38,298 nt of DNA. Source: Alphaproteobacteria bacterium (GTDB lineage Bacteria > Pseudomonadota > Alphaproteobacteria > SP197). The notes under the pieces are model-generated. The model did not search any database. It saw only the letters and a list, made by a program, of their open reading frames with translations, and was not told the origin of the DNA. The stretch's first letter is position 1. Every line of letters starts with the position of its first letter. The stretch is from positions 1 to 38,298 of the forward strand of contig JAJEBJ010000493.1 in assembly GCA_022822575.1 (NCBI GenBank), read 5' to 3'. Below are positions 32,175 to 38,298 of the stretch, one piece after another. A program made the position numbers and the translations under genes.

Positions 32175-33062
32175 GTGATGGACGGAGCCACGGGCTCGGA
32201 ACTCCAGCGGCGCGGCGTCTATCTCTCATACGGGGTCAGCAGTGCTGGCGTGCTCGGTTCATGGTCGGCGACGGCCATGCGGGACGCACCCGACGTCGTG
32301 CGCGCTGTGCACGAGGACTATCTTGCCATCGGATGCGACATCATCATCACGAACAGCTTCTGGACGAATACAGTCAAGCTGGGACTGGTGGGTCTCGAGG
32401 ACAGAGCGGAGGTCTACACGCGCCTCGCCGGTGATATCGCGGTCGAGGCACGGGACCGGCTCAGCCCCGGTGCCTGGGTTGCCGGCGGCATGGCTCCACC
32501 CCACGGCGGCATGCCCGGGGTTCCGGTTGACCGCGATGACCTGCCCCGGGAATTCGCCATGCAGGCACGCCATCTTGCGGCCGCCGGTGTGGACCTGATC
32601 CTTGTCGAGTATGTCGGCTGGATCGAGGACTGCGTCAATGCCGTGGATGCTGTCAGCAGCACCGGACTGCCGGTGATGCTGGGCCTGCGCCACGTGACCA
32701 TGAACGGCACCATGCAGCATGGCGAGAGCTTTTCCGACCTCGTCGCGGAACTCGGCAACCGCGATGTCTGCGCGATCCTGCTCATGTGTTCGTTGCCCGA
32801 AGAGATTGACGCCTCGCTCCCCGGTTTGCTGAAAGCGTTCGACGGACCCGTCGGGGCCTATCCCAACATCGGGTACGAGTTTTCCGACGAGGACGTCGCT
32901 GCAGGGGGCCACTTTCACAGCCTCGACACCACAAGCTGCACCCCCGAACGCCTTGCCGCCCACGCACGAGGCTGGCTTGACGCCGGTGCACGCATCGTCG
33001 GCGGCTGCTGCGCCACCACGCCCGATCACATCCAGGCGATCCGCGATCTCGTTCCCCGGTGA
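32175..33062 (+). CDS. Homocysteine S-methyltransferase family protein
   Basis: A 295-residue TIM-barrel methyltransferase. It starts 'MDGATGSELQRRG' and has 'IIITNSFWTN', and its zinc ligands are probably the Cys of 'LLMCSLPEEI' and the pair in 'IVGGCCATTPDHIQAI'. It would make methionine from homocysteine with S-methylmethionine, betaine or another donor; the donor is not evident. GTG 32175 (with GAGGGG eight bases upstream) is the first standard start. The frame is open and protein-like further back to the rpsA stop, so a non-standard earlier start is possible. Confidence 0.87.
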   Translation: MMDGATGSELQRRGVYLSYGVSSAGVLGSWSATAMRDAPDVVRAVHEDYLAIGCDIIITNSFWTNTVKLGLVGLEDRAEVYTRLAGDIAVEARDRLSPGAWVAGGMAPPHGGMPGVPVDRDDLPREFAMQARHLAAAGVDLILVEYVGWIEDCVNAVDAVSSTGLPVMLGLRHVTMNGTMQHGESFSDLVAELGNRDVCAILLMCSLPEEIDASLPGLLKAFDGPVGAYPNIGYEFSDEDVAAGGHFHSLDTTSCTPERLAAHARGWLDAGARIVGGCCATTPDHIQAIRDLVPR

Positions 33063-33085
33063 GTCGTGGCGCCGGCCTCTTGGGC

Positions 33086-33718
33086 TCAGGCTGCCGCGAA
33101 GGGTTCGACCCCGTGGCGCTCAAGGAGTGCCGCCATGGCCGGACGTGACTGGATGCGCCTGACGATGGCGCCGACGTGCTTCTCGCGTGCGGTCATGACG
33201 TGACAGTCCCAGTGCATCGTAGCCTGGACGAGAAGAAGAATGTCGGCTGTCGAGAAGCGTTCCCCGACCAGCCATGTCCGGCCGGCCACGCTGGAATCGA
33301 TCTGCCGCCACAGGTCATCGGCATTGCGCCGCGCGGCCTGGCGCACGCCATCGCCGCCGTCCGGTGCCGTCGTGTACCAGTCCGCGTGGTACTCATTGGC
33401 CACCGTAGGGTGAACCACGGAGCCCAGCCAGACCATCCACTGGTACCACCACGCCCGCTCCCGGCTCCCGGGCGACGGGGCAAGGCCCGCCTCCTCGTGC
33501 CTGTCGGCAAGGTGCATGGCGATGGCGGAGCCCTCGTAGATGACGAGGTCGCCGTCGACGAGCGTCGGAACCAGGCCGTCAGGACGGAGTTCGAGATACG
33601 CCGGATCCGTTGAGCGTCCGTCGGGAAGCGTCACCGTCTCGAAGGGAACGCCGATCTCGTCGAGCGTGCCTTCGGGGACCATGGACATGGTGAAGGGTTT
33701 GCCATAGAGGCGGTACAT
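33086..33718 (-). CDS. Glutathione S-transferase family protein
   Basis: A 210-residue two-domain GST. The thioredoxin-like N-domain has 'LYGKPFTMSM', the cis-Pro motif 'LVPTLVDGDLVIYEGSAIAMHLAD' (glutathione-binding Glu-Ser/Gly), and the helical C-domain carries 'FSTADILLLVQA', the N-capping box. Function is probably detoxification or isomerisation with glutathione; the substrate is unknown. It is convergent with the methyltransferase gene (23 bases) and divergent from the hydrolase at 33754 (35 bases). Confidence 0.88.
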   Translation of the reverse strand: MYRLYGKPFTMSMVPEGTLDEIGVPFETVTLPDGRSTDPAYLELRPDGLVPTLVDGDLVIYEGSAIAMHLADRHEEAGLAPSPGSRERAWWYQWMVWLGSVVHPTVANEYHADWYTTAPDGGDGVRQAARRNADDLWRQIDSSVAGRTWLVGERFSTADILLLVQATMHWDCHVMTAREKHVGAIVRRIQSRPAMAALLERHGVEPFAAA

Positions 33719-33753
33719 TTGAATATCTCCTGTTCGTCCGGAGGACCCAGACC

Positions 33754-34647
33754 TTGCCGATCATTGATGCCAATGGAACCGGGATTTACGTCGAATGTCA
33801 CGGAGATCCTGTCGGCACGCCCATTCTGCTCGTCAGGGGCCTTGGATCCCAGATCATTCACTGGCCCGATGCGATGATCGGCTGTTTCGTGGACCACGGC
33901 ATGCGCGTCATCGTGCCCGACAACCGTGACGCCGGATTGTCGCAGAAGTTCGATGAACTCGAAACGATCCCTGCCGACGAGGCCCTTCGTCGCGAGGCCG
34001 GGGGCCTTCCCGTCGAGGCGCCCTACTCCATCGGGGACATCGCCTCTGATCATGTCGGTGTCCTTGATCACTTCGGCATTGCCCGTGCCCACATCCTCGG
34101 TGTTTCCATGGGCGGCATGATCGTGCAGACCATGGCCGTCACACACCCCGAGAGGGTGATCACCATGACCTCGGTCATGTCGTCGTCCGGCAATCCGGAA
34201 CTTCCGCAAATGGCGCCCGAGGTGCAGCGCCTGCTGCTCGCCTCTCCTGACGATCCCGATGACCGTGACTCGGTCATCGACTTCACGCTCGCCTGTGACC
34301 GGGTCTGGGGGAGTCCAGGGTATCCCTTCGACGAGAATGAGAGAGCGAACCTCATCGGCCGGGCGTTCGACCGCTGCTACACGCCTTCGGGAGTTCTGCG
34401 TCAGTATCTCGCCGTGCGCCAGGACGGCTCACGGGTCGAGCGCCTGCGGACGATAGGCGTCCCGAGCCTGGTCATCCACGGCACCGATGACACGCTGCTG
34501 TCGATTGAACACGGGCGCGATACCGCGGCCAACATTCCCGGTTGCGTCATCATCGAGATCCCCGGAATGGGCCATGATCTTGAAGGCGAACTCGGCCCGA
34601 TGATCGCCGGATTCACGGCGCATCACGCGCGGACAATGGGGGAGTGA
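33754..34647 (+). CDS. Alpha/beta-fold hydrolase
   Basis: A 297-residue hydrolase. The nucleophile elbow is 'GVSMGGM' (Ser118), the acid is Asp245/246 in 'IHGTDDTLL' and the histidine is His274 in 'GMGHDLEGEL'; 'VRGLGSQIIHWP' forms the oxyanion region. It resembles lactone or ester hydrolases of the 3-oxoadipate-enol-lactonase type, but the substrate cannot be fixed. The start is TTG 33754 with GGAGG about ten bases upstream; no ATG or GTG fits the family N-terminus. Confidence 0.88.
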   Translation: MPIIDANGTGIYVECHGDPVGTPILLVRGLGSQIIHWPDAMIGCFVDHGMRVIVPDNRDAGLSQKFDELETIPADEALRREAGGLPVEAPYSIGDIASDHVGVLDHFGIARAHILGVSMGGMIVQTMAVTHPERVITMTSVMSSSGNPELPQMAPEVQRLLLASPDDPDDRDSVIDFTLACDRVWGSPGYPFDENERANLIGRAFDRCYTPSGVLRQYLAVRQDGSRVERLRTIGVPSLVIHGTDDTLLSIEHGRDTAANIPGCVIIEIPGMGHDLEGELGPMIAGFTAHHARTMGE

Positions 34648-34656
34648 CTGATCAGG

Positions 34657-34732
34657 TGGTGCCCAGGGGCGGAATCGAACCACCGACACCATGATTTTCA
34701 GTCATGTGCTCTACCAACTGAGCTACCTGGGC
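34657..34732 (-). tRNA. tRNA-Phe (anticodon GAA)
   Basis: Minus strand, 76 bases with encoded CCA. The acceptor GCCCAGG pairs with CCTGGGC, the anticodon stem CATGA/TCATG encloses CTGAAAA (anticodon GAA), and the T arm contains 'GGTTCGATTCC'. It lies downstream of yacG on the same strand, a common alphaproteobacterial arrangement. Confidence 0.97.
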
Positions 34733-34782
34733 ACCTTCGGGGGCGTCTTCATAGAGAATTCACCGGGCGTTGTCCATCACGT

Positions 34783-34962
34783 TCACCCGTCCCCCTGATG
34801 CGTTTCGGCGTCGAAGGGGTCCTCTGGCTCGCCTTCGATCACGTAGGGCGGAGCAGCGCCGATCCAGTGCGCCAGGTCCTTCATGCTGCAGCGCCGGGAG
34901 CAGAACGGTGCATGGCGTGCGTTCGTCGGCCTGGCGCACACGGGACATCGCCGGTCGGTCAT
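34783..34962 (-). CDS. yacG: DNA gyrase inhibitor YacG (zinc-binding)
   Basis: A 59-residue zinc protein with Cys6, Cys9, Cys21 and Cys25 (C-x2-C ... C-x3-C) and the family segment 'FCSRRCSMKDLAHWI'. E. coli YacG binds GyrB and blocks gyrase from DNA. The tail is acidic. The ATG at 34962 overlaps the maf stop by four bases (ATGA), which supports the call despite the small size. Confidence 0.92.
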   Translation of the reverse strand: MTDRRCPVCARPTNARHAPFCSRRCSMKDLAHWIGAAPPYVIEGEPEDPFDAETHQGDG

Positions 34963-35531
34963 GACGCGGGTGCCAGGCCATGGCCGGCAAGCAGCCCCGC
35001 CGTCTCGTAGAGGCCAAGTCCGACGACATTGCTGTAGGAGCCGTTCAGCCGGCGCACGAAGACCGCCGCGCTTCCCTGGATGGCGTAGGCTCCGGCCTTG
35101 CCATGCCAGTCACCGCCGGCGAGATAGGAATCGATTTCCTGGACCGACAGACGCTTGAAGGCGACGCGGGTGACGACAAGGCGTGAACGTGTGGCGCCGG
35201 AGACGAAGAGACAGATCCCGCCGTACACCATGTGACTGCGACCGGACAGCCGCTCGAGACACAGCCGAGCCTCCTCGGCGTCCGCCGGTTTGGGCAGGAT
35301 GCGCCGGCCGCAGGCCACCACTGTATCGGCGGCGAGGATTGCGGCGCCGGGACGCAGACGGGCGACGGCGAGAGCCTTCTCCCGGGAAAGGCGGGCCGCC
35401 AGCTGCCGCGGCAGTTCTCCCCTGCGCGGCGCCTCCGGGATATCGGCCGGTACGGTCTCGTCTGGAACCACACCGATCTGTGCCAGGAGTTCAAGGCGGC
35501 GAGGCGAGGCCGAGGCCAGAATGAAGGGCAT
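34959..35531 (-). CDS. maf: Maf-family nucleoside triphosphate pyrophosphatase
   Basis: A 190-residue Maf protein opening with 'FILASASPRRLELLAQIG', the nucleotide-binding signature, then 'SREKALAVA', 'ILAADTVVACG' (catalytic Asp) and 'GKAGAYAIQGSAAVFV'. These enzymes hydrolyse modified or canonical dNTP/UTP/TTP and affect septation. The ATG at 35531 matches the family start. It lies 31 bases after the phosphatase gene, where relatives usually have infA. Confidence 0.93.
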   Translation of the reverse strand: MPFILASASPRRLELLAQIGVVPDETVPADIPEAPRRGELPRQLAARLSREKALAVARLRPGAAILAADTVVACGRRILPKPADAEEARLCLERLSGRSHMVYGGICLFVSGATRSRLVVTRVAFKRLSVQEIDSYLAGGDWHGKAGAYAIQGSAAVFVRRLNGSYSNVVGLGLYETAGLLAGHGLAPAS

Positions 35532-35562
35532 GGCAGGACGCCTGGTCGATGTTGTCACGTCT

Positions 35563-36015
35563 TCAGATGGCCGACAGCGAGGTCGGGGGAAAGCGCTCGC
35601 CGATGCGCTGTCGTATGTGGTCGCGCACGCCCCGGAAGGCATCGAGGATCATGTCCCTGTTACCCTCGATGGCAGCCGGATCGAATGTCATCCAGTACTC
35701 CACGTCAAGTGCGGCATAGCGGGTGAGTTCGACAGCGCGGTGCTGCGCCTCGGGCGACATGGTGACCACCAGGTCGAAACTCTCGGCGCCGTCATCGATG
35801 TCGTCGAAGGTCTTGGGCCGGTGGCCGGACATGTCGATGCCGATTTCCGCCATGACCTCGATCATGAAGGGATTGGCGTCCCCGGTCGGGCGCACACCGA
35901 CCGAATCGATGAAGATGCTGTGACCATAGAGGCTTTTCATGAGTCCTTCGGCCATGGGGGATCGCACGGCATTGTAGTTGCATGCGAAGAGCACGGCACC
36001 CGGCATATCGGCCAT
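35563..36015 (-). CDS. Low-molecular-weight protein-tyrosine phosphatase
   Basis: A 150-residue LMW-PTP. The P-loop C-x5-R-S is C12-N-Y-N-A-V-R18-S19, and the general acid is the Asp in 'WMTFDPAAI'. Arsenate reductases share the fold, but this locus (UPF0262 upstream, maf downstream) fits the phosphatase family found there in alphaproteobacteria. It begins four bases after the upstream stop. Confidence 0.88.
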   Translation of the reverse strand: MADMPGAVLFACNYNAVRSPMAEGLMKSLYGHSIFIDSVGVRPTGDANPFMIEVMAEIGIDMSGHRPKTFDDIDDGAESFDLVVTMSPEAQHRAVELTRYAALDVEYWMTFDPAAIEGNRDMILDAFRGVRDHIRQRIGERFPPTSLSAI

Positions 36016-36019
36016 GCCG

Positions 36020-36511
36020 TCAGCTCCGGATATGAAGCACGCAGAGCAGGGTGAAGAGCCGTCTCGAAGTCTCCATGTCGATCGTCACGCGCTTGTCGAG
36101 GGTTTCGCGCAGCAGTGTTGCGCCCTCGTCGTGGAGACTGCGGCGCCCCATGTCGAGCGCTTCGATACGCGATGGAGGCGCACTCTTGATCGCCTCGAAA
36201 TAGCTCTCGCACACCGTGAAATAGTCCTTCACGATCCGCCGAAAGGACTTGATCGGCATGGTGACTTCTCCAAGGGGCCGGTCCTTCTCGTCACCAATTC
36301 CGAACACCAGGCTGCGGCCGTCCCTGACCGCAAGACACACGCGATAGGGTCCAGGTGGCAGACCCTCCGGCTCGAAGTGATTGGACTCCAGGAGATCGTA
36401 GATGGCCACGGCCATCTCGTGTTCGACCTCGGCGCTGCGCCGCACCACCAACCGGTCATCGAGCTGGATATCGCTGATCCGGAAGCGGATGTCGCCGTTC
36501 CCGGTCGTCAT
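36020..36511 (-). CDS. UPF0262 family protein
   Basis: A 163-residue alphaproteobacterial protein of unknown function. Recognised from 'IRFRISDIQLDDRLVVRRS', 'EVEHEMAVAIYDLLESN', 'PYRVCLAVRDGRSLVF' and 'IKSFRRIVKDYFTVCESYFEAI'. It is soluble with mixed alpha/beta character and heads the minus-strand run UPF0262-phosphatase-maf-yacG. In relatives hisD is often upstream; none is seen here. Confidence 0.9.
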   Translation of the reverse strand: MTTGNGDIRFRISDIQLDDRLVVRRSAEVEHEMAVAIYDLLESNHFEPEGLPPGPYRVCLAVRDGRSLVFGIGDEKDRPLGEVTMPIKSFRRIVKDYFTVCESYFEAIKSAPPSRIEALDMGRRSLHDEGATLLRETLDKRVTIDMETSRRLFTLLCVLHIRS

Positions 36512-36663
36512 GACCGGAACAGGACGAAGGTCAGGGGCGCCATCCGGTTCTGTGGCATGTCACGGTCATGCACCATCATGGCTCACACTATCGGCAGTTC
36601 CGCCGCCGGTTCAATCGGTCCGCCCGGCTTGCAAGTTCCGGAATGCCGCGCAATTGTGATGCC
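36512..36663. other. Intergenic region upstream of UPF0262 and the acyl-CoA synthetase remnant
   Basis: About 150 bases with no gene seen. It separates the minus-strand UPF0262 run from plus-strand remnants. No clear promoter was found on either strand. Confidence 0.5.
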
Positions 36664-36870
36664 ATGTCGGCAGTGGCGGACAAGCTCTCCCATGTGGTGG
36701 GTAACTCTCATCCGCCGCTTCGGCATGTGACAATTTCGGCCCTGCTGCACGAGATGGCCCGGCGATATGCGCCATGACGGTCATCGACTGATGTACAGCG
36801 ATCTCGTCGGCGAGGTCGACGCCATTGCCACGGGCTTTTTCGACCTCGGCATTCGGTCGTCAGGCTGTCC
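36664..36870 (+). pseudogene. AMP-dependent acyl-CoA synthetase N-terminal remnant
   Basis: ATG 36664 begins 'DKLSHVVGNSHPPLRHVTIS' and 'LLHEMARRYA', the N-terminal pattern of fatty-acyl/aromatic acyl-CoA synthetases. A stop at 36775-36777 ends this frame. The next frame continues as 'RHDGHRLMYSDLVGEVDAIATG' and 'FFDLGIRS', the following segment of the same family ('TYxELxxxVdalAxgL'). It then breaks off before the AMP-binding motifs. At least one frameshift and a large 3' deletion make it non-functional. It precedes a MarR regulator. Confidence 0.75.
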
Positions 36871-37091
36871 CGAAGGGAGCTGCCGACCGACTCGCCCGGC
36901 ACGCGTGTATGCGCGTGCTTCACGGACTTTCCGGCAGCCGGAAGAGTGCGCCATGGCGTCGGCACCAGCCTTGAGGGTAGTCTATGGACCTTGAAGACAG
37001 GCCAATCCATCATGACCGGGACATGTGAATTCTGACCTGGTGAATCGGGTGGCGCCCATCACGTGTCCAATCAGCCGGAGGACCCTACAGC
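36871..37091. other. Intergenic region upstream of marR
   Basis: About 220 bases. It includes the inverted repeat at 37019-37068 and the GGAGG ribosome site of marR (about 37077-37081). No gene was recognised in it. Confidence 0.5.
37019..37068. promoter_or_regulatory. Spaced inverted repeat upstream of marR, possible operator
   Basis: GGACATGTGA (37019-37028) and TCACGTGTCC (37059-37068) are inverted copies matching at nine of ten positions, with 30 bases between. They end 23 bases before the MarR start. MarR proteins usually bind inverted repeats in their own promoters; the half-site spacing here is large, so looping or two separate sites would be needed. Confidence 0.4.
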
Positions 37092-37517
37092 ATGGCCGGT
37101 CGAAAGCCTTCTGCCATGAACCAGTACCTGTTTCACGACCTTGCGGCAGCCCACCGGACTCTCCATGCACGACTCAATGACAGGTTGAAATCCCTCGGCT
37201 TGCAGGTGGAATCCTGGCGAGTCCTGGAAACGCTGAGTTCACACGACGGATTTACGATGGGGGACCTTGCAGACATCGTGCTGATGAATCCGCCGACATT
37301 GACCAAGCTGGTCGACCGCATGGTGTCGAATGGCCTGGTGCAGCGGACCCTCTCGGCGGAAGACCAAAGGCGTGTTCACCTGGTCCTCACCGATGCTGGG
37401 ACGGACCTCGTAGCCAAGGTCAGGTGCCATGCCGAGGAACAGGACCGGGACATTGTCGAACGCCTCGGCGAGGAAAGTGCGCAGGTTCTGCGCGAAGCCC
37501 TGCGTTCCCTGGTCTGA
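37092..37517 (+). CDS. MarR-family transcriptional regulator
   Basis: A 141-residue winged-helix regulator. The recognition region is 'FTMGDLADIVLMNPPTLTKLVDRMVSNGLV', followed by the wing 'RTLSAEDQRRVHLVLTDAG'. A helical dimerisation region is at each end. MarR proteins respond to phenolic or CoA-linked ligands. The neighbours (acyl-CoA synthetase remnant upstream, binding-protein-domain gene immediately downstream) suggest control of uptake or breakdown of an aromatic or acyl compound. GGAGG lies about ten bases before ATG 37092. Confidence 0.9.
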   Translation: MAGRKPSAMNQYLFHDLAAAHRTLHARLNDRLKSLGLQVESWRVLETLSSHDGFTMGDLADIVLMNPPTLTKLVDRMVSNGLVQRTLSAEDQRRVHLVLTDAGTDLVAKVRCHAEEQDRDIVERLGEESAQVLREALRSLV

Positions 37518-37519
37518 TC

Positions 37520-38298
37520 ATGATATCGCTGCCACCCCGACGGGATTCTATGGCAGGTCGGGTTCTTCCATCCGGATACCTGACGGTGCCGCGCCGCGCC
37601 GGTCCGGAGTGGTTGTGGGACACCTCTCCCTTCCACCGTTCCTCGCCGGCGTTCCGGGTCGGTCTCCTGGTGCCGCGATGCGGAGCAGCCGGACTATGGG
37701 GCCCTTCGTCGATCGCCAGCGCCGAGGTCGCCGTCAGCGAACTCAACAGGAAAGATGGAATTGGCAGGCAGGAGGTTGAACTCGTCGTCATCGATTCGGC
37801 GGAAGAAGCGCCGACCCCGGCCGAACACATCGTTGACGCAATGATGGCGAGCCACGCGCTCGATGCCATCGTCGGCATGCACATCAGTTCCGTGCGCCAA
37901 CGGCTGACCAGGATCGTGAAAGGGCAGATTCCCTATGTCTATACGCCTCTCTACGAGGGCGGCGAGAACGGAGTGGGCGTGTTCGCGATCGGCGATACGC
38001 CTCCGCAGCAACTCGGACCGGCAATCACCTGGCTTCACGAAAGCAGACGGCTTGAGAACTGGGCCCTGATCGGCAACGACTACGTGTGGCCCAGGGCCTC
38101 CCATCGCTATGCAAAGGCAAGGCTGGCGGCCATGGGTGCGAAACTGGCCTGCGAGCGCTACATCCCCTTCGCATCGAGCAATCTCGCACGGGAAGTCGAG
38201 ATGATCGCGGGTTCGGGTGCGGACGCCGTGCTGGTATCGCTGGTGGGTCAGGACGCCGTGGACTTCAACAGGATCTTCGGTGCCATGGAACTCGACCG
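37520..38298 (+). CDS. Leu/Ile/Val-binding (LivK/AmiC-like) domain protein, cut by window edge
   Basis: The plus strand is open from ATG 37520 (alternative ATG 37550) to the window end. The segment 'FRVGLLVPRCGAAGLWGPSS' followed by 'AEVAVSELN' is the start of a periplasmic-binding type I fold as in LivK, UrtA and AmiC. 'HALDAIVGMHISSVRQRL' and 'ALIGNDYVWPRASHRYA' continue it. No hydrophobic signal segment is seen before it, so a cytoplasmic ligand sensor of the AmiC kind is possible; an exported protein with a misplaced start cannot be excluded. It begins two bases after the marR stop. Confidence 0.8.
   Translation, partial: MISLPPRRDSMAGRVLPSGYLTVPRRAGPEWLWDTSPFHRSSPAFRVGLLVPRCGAAGLWGPSSIASAEVAVSELNRKDGIGRQEVELVVIDSAEEAPTPAEHIVDAMMASHALDAIVGMHISSVRQRLTRIVKGQIPYVYTPLYEGGENGVGVFAIGDTPPQQLGPAITWLHESRRLENWALIGNDYVWPRASHRYAKARLAAMGAKLACERYIPFASSNLAREVEMIAGSGADAVLVSLVGQDAVDFNRIFGAMELD

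Overview
The window is GC-rich, gene-dense bacterial DNA. It most likely comes from an alphaproteobacterium near the Rhodospirillales. The evidence is a short HprK-type kinase beside hpf-ptsN, a FYDLN-acid protein divergent from aroA-cmk-rpsA, a UPF0262 / tyrosine-phosphatase / maf / yacG / tRNA-Phe block, and the run ihfB-lapA-pyrF-trpF-trpB-trpA-accD-folC. The placement rests on gene content and order, not on a database search.

Layout. (1) 1-940: the end of a probable integrated element, with the N-terminal part of a tyrosine recombinase (minus strand), paired 11-bp direct repeats and a fragment resembling the 3' half of an initiator tRNA-Met gene. (2) 940-3190: a decayed catabolic patch with a frameshifted crotonase remnant, an intact TauD-family dioxygenase, a 37-codon polysaccharide-deacetylase remnant and an SDR oxidoreductase. 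(3) 3493-13293: the nitrogen-PTS and methyl-cycle block hpf-ptsN-hprK ... EIIA-ptsH-ptsI-ahcY. It is split at 4852-9484 by a reduced-sulfur cassette (YeeE/YedE transporter on plus; SoxY-SoxZ-dihaem cytochrome c-FCSD flavoprotein on minus). The right border of the cassette carries a decayed integrase. (4) 13303-17877: ferredoxin-NADP reductase, amgK-murU cell-wall recycling, trxA and a glutamine-synthetase-like ligase. (5) 17887-25209: a nine-gene minus-strand run ihfB-lapA-ocd-pyrF-trpF-trpB-trpA-accD-folC, read right to left. (6) 25319-27580: an orphan Tat-exported ABC solute-binding protein and tRNA-Ala(GGC). (7) 27647-33062: FYDLN protein, divergent aroA-cmk-rpsA, and a homocysteine methyltransferase. 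(8) 33086-36511: GST, alpha/beta hydrolase, tRNA-Phe(GAA), yacG-maf-phosphatase-UPF0262. (9) 36512-38298: an acyl-CoA synthetase remnant, a MarR regulator and a solute-binding-domain protein cut by the window edge.

How the parts relate. The PTS genes form a regulatory phosphorelay (PtsI to HPr to EIIA-Man-like and PtsN, with HprK acting on HPr); no sugar permease is present. The sulfur genes look like a small carrier-based sulfide or thiosulfate handling unit that landed inside this relay operon. Several normally conserved neighbours are missing where they would be expected from related genomes (rpoN before hpf, rapZ after hprK, tsaE before amgK, addAB between murU and trxA, infA and an RNase G gene near maf). 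Together with four gene remnants, this points to repeated insertion, deletion and rearrangement at operon borders.
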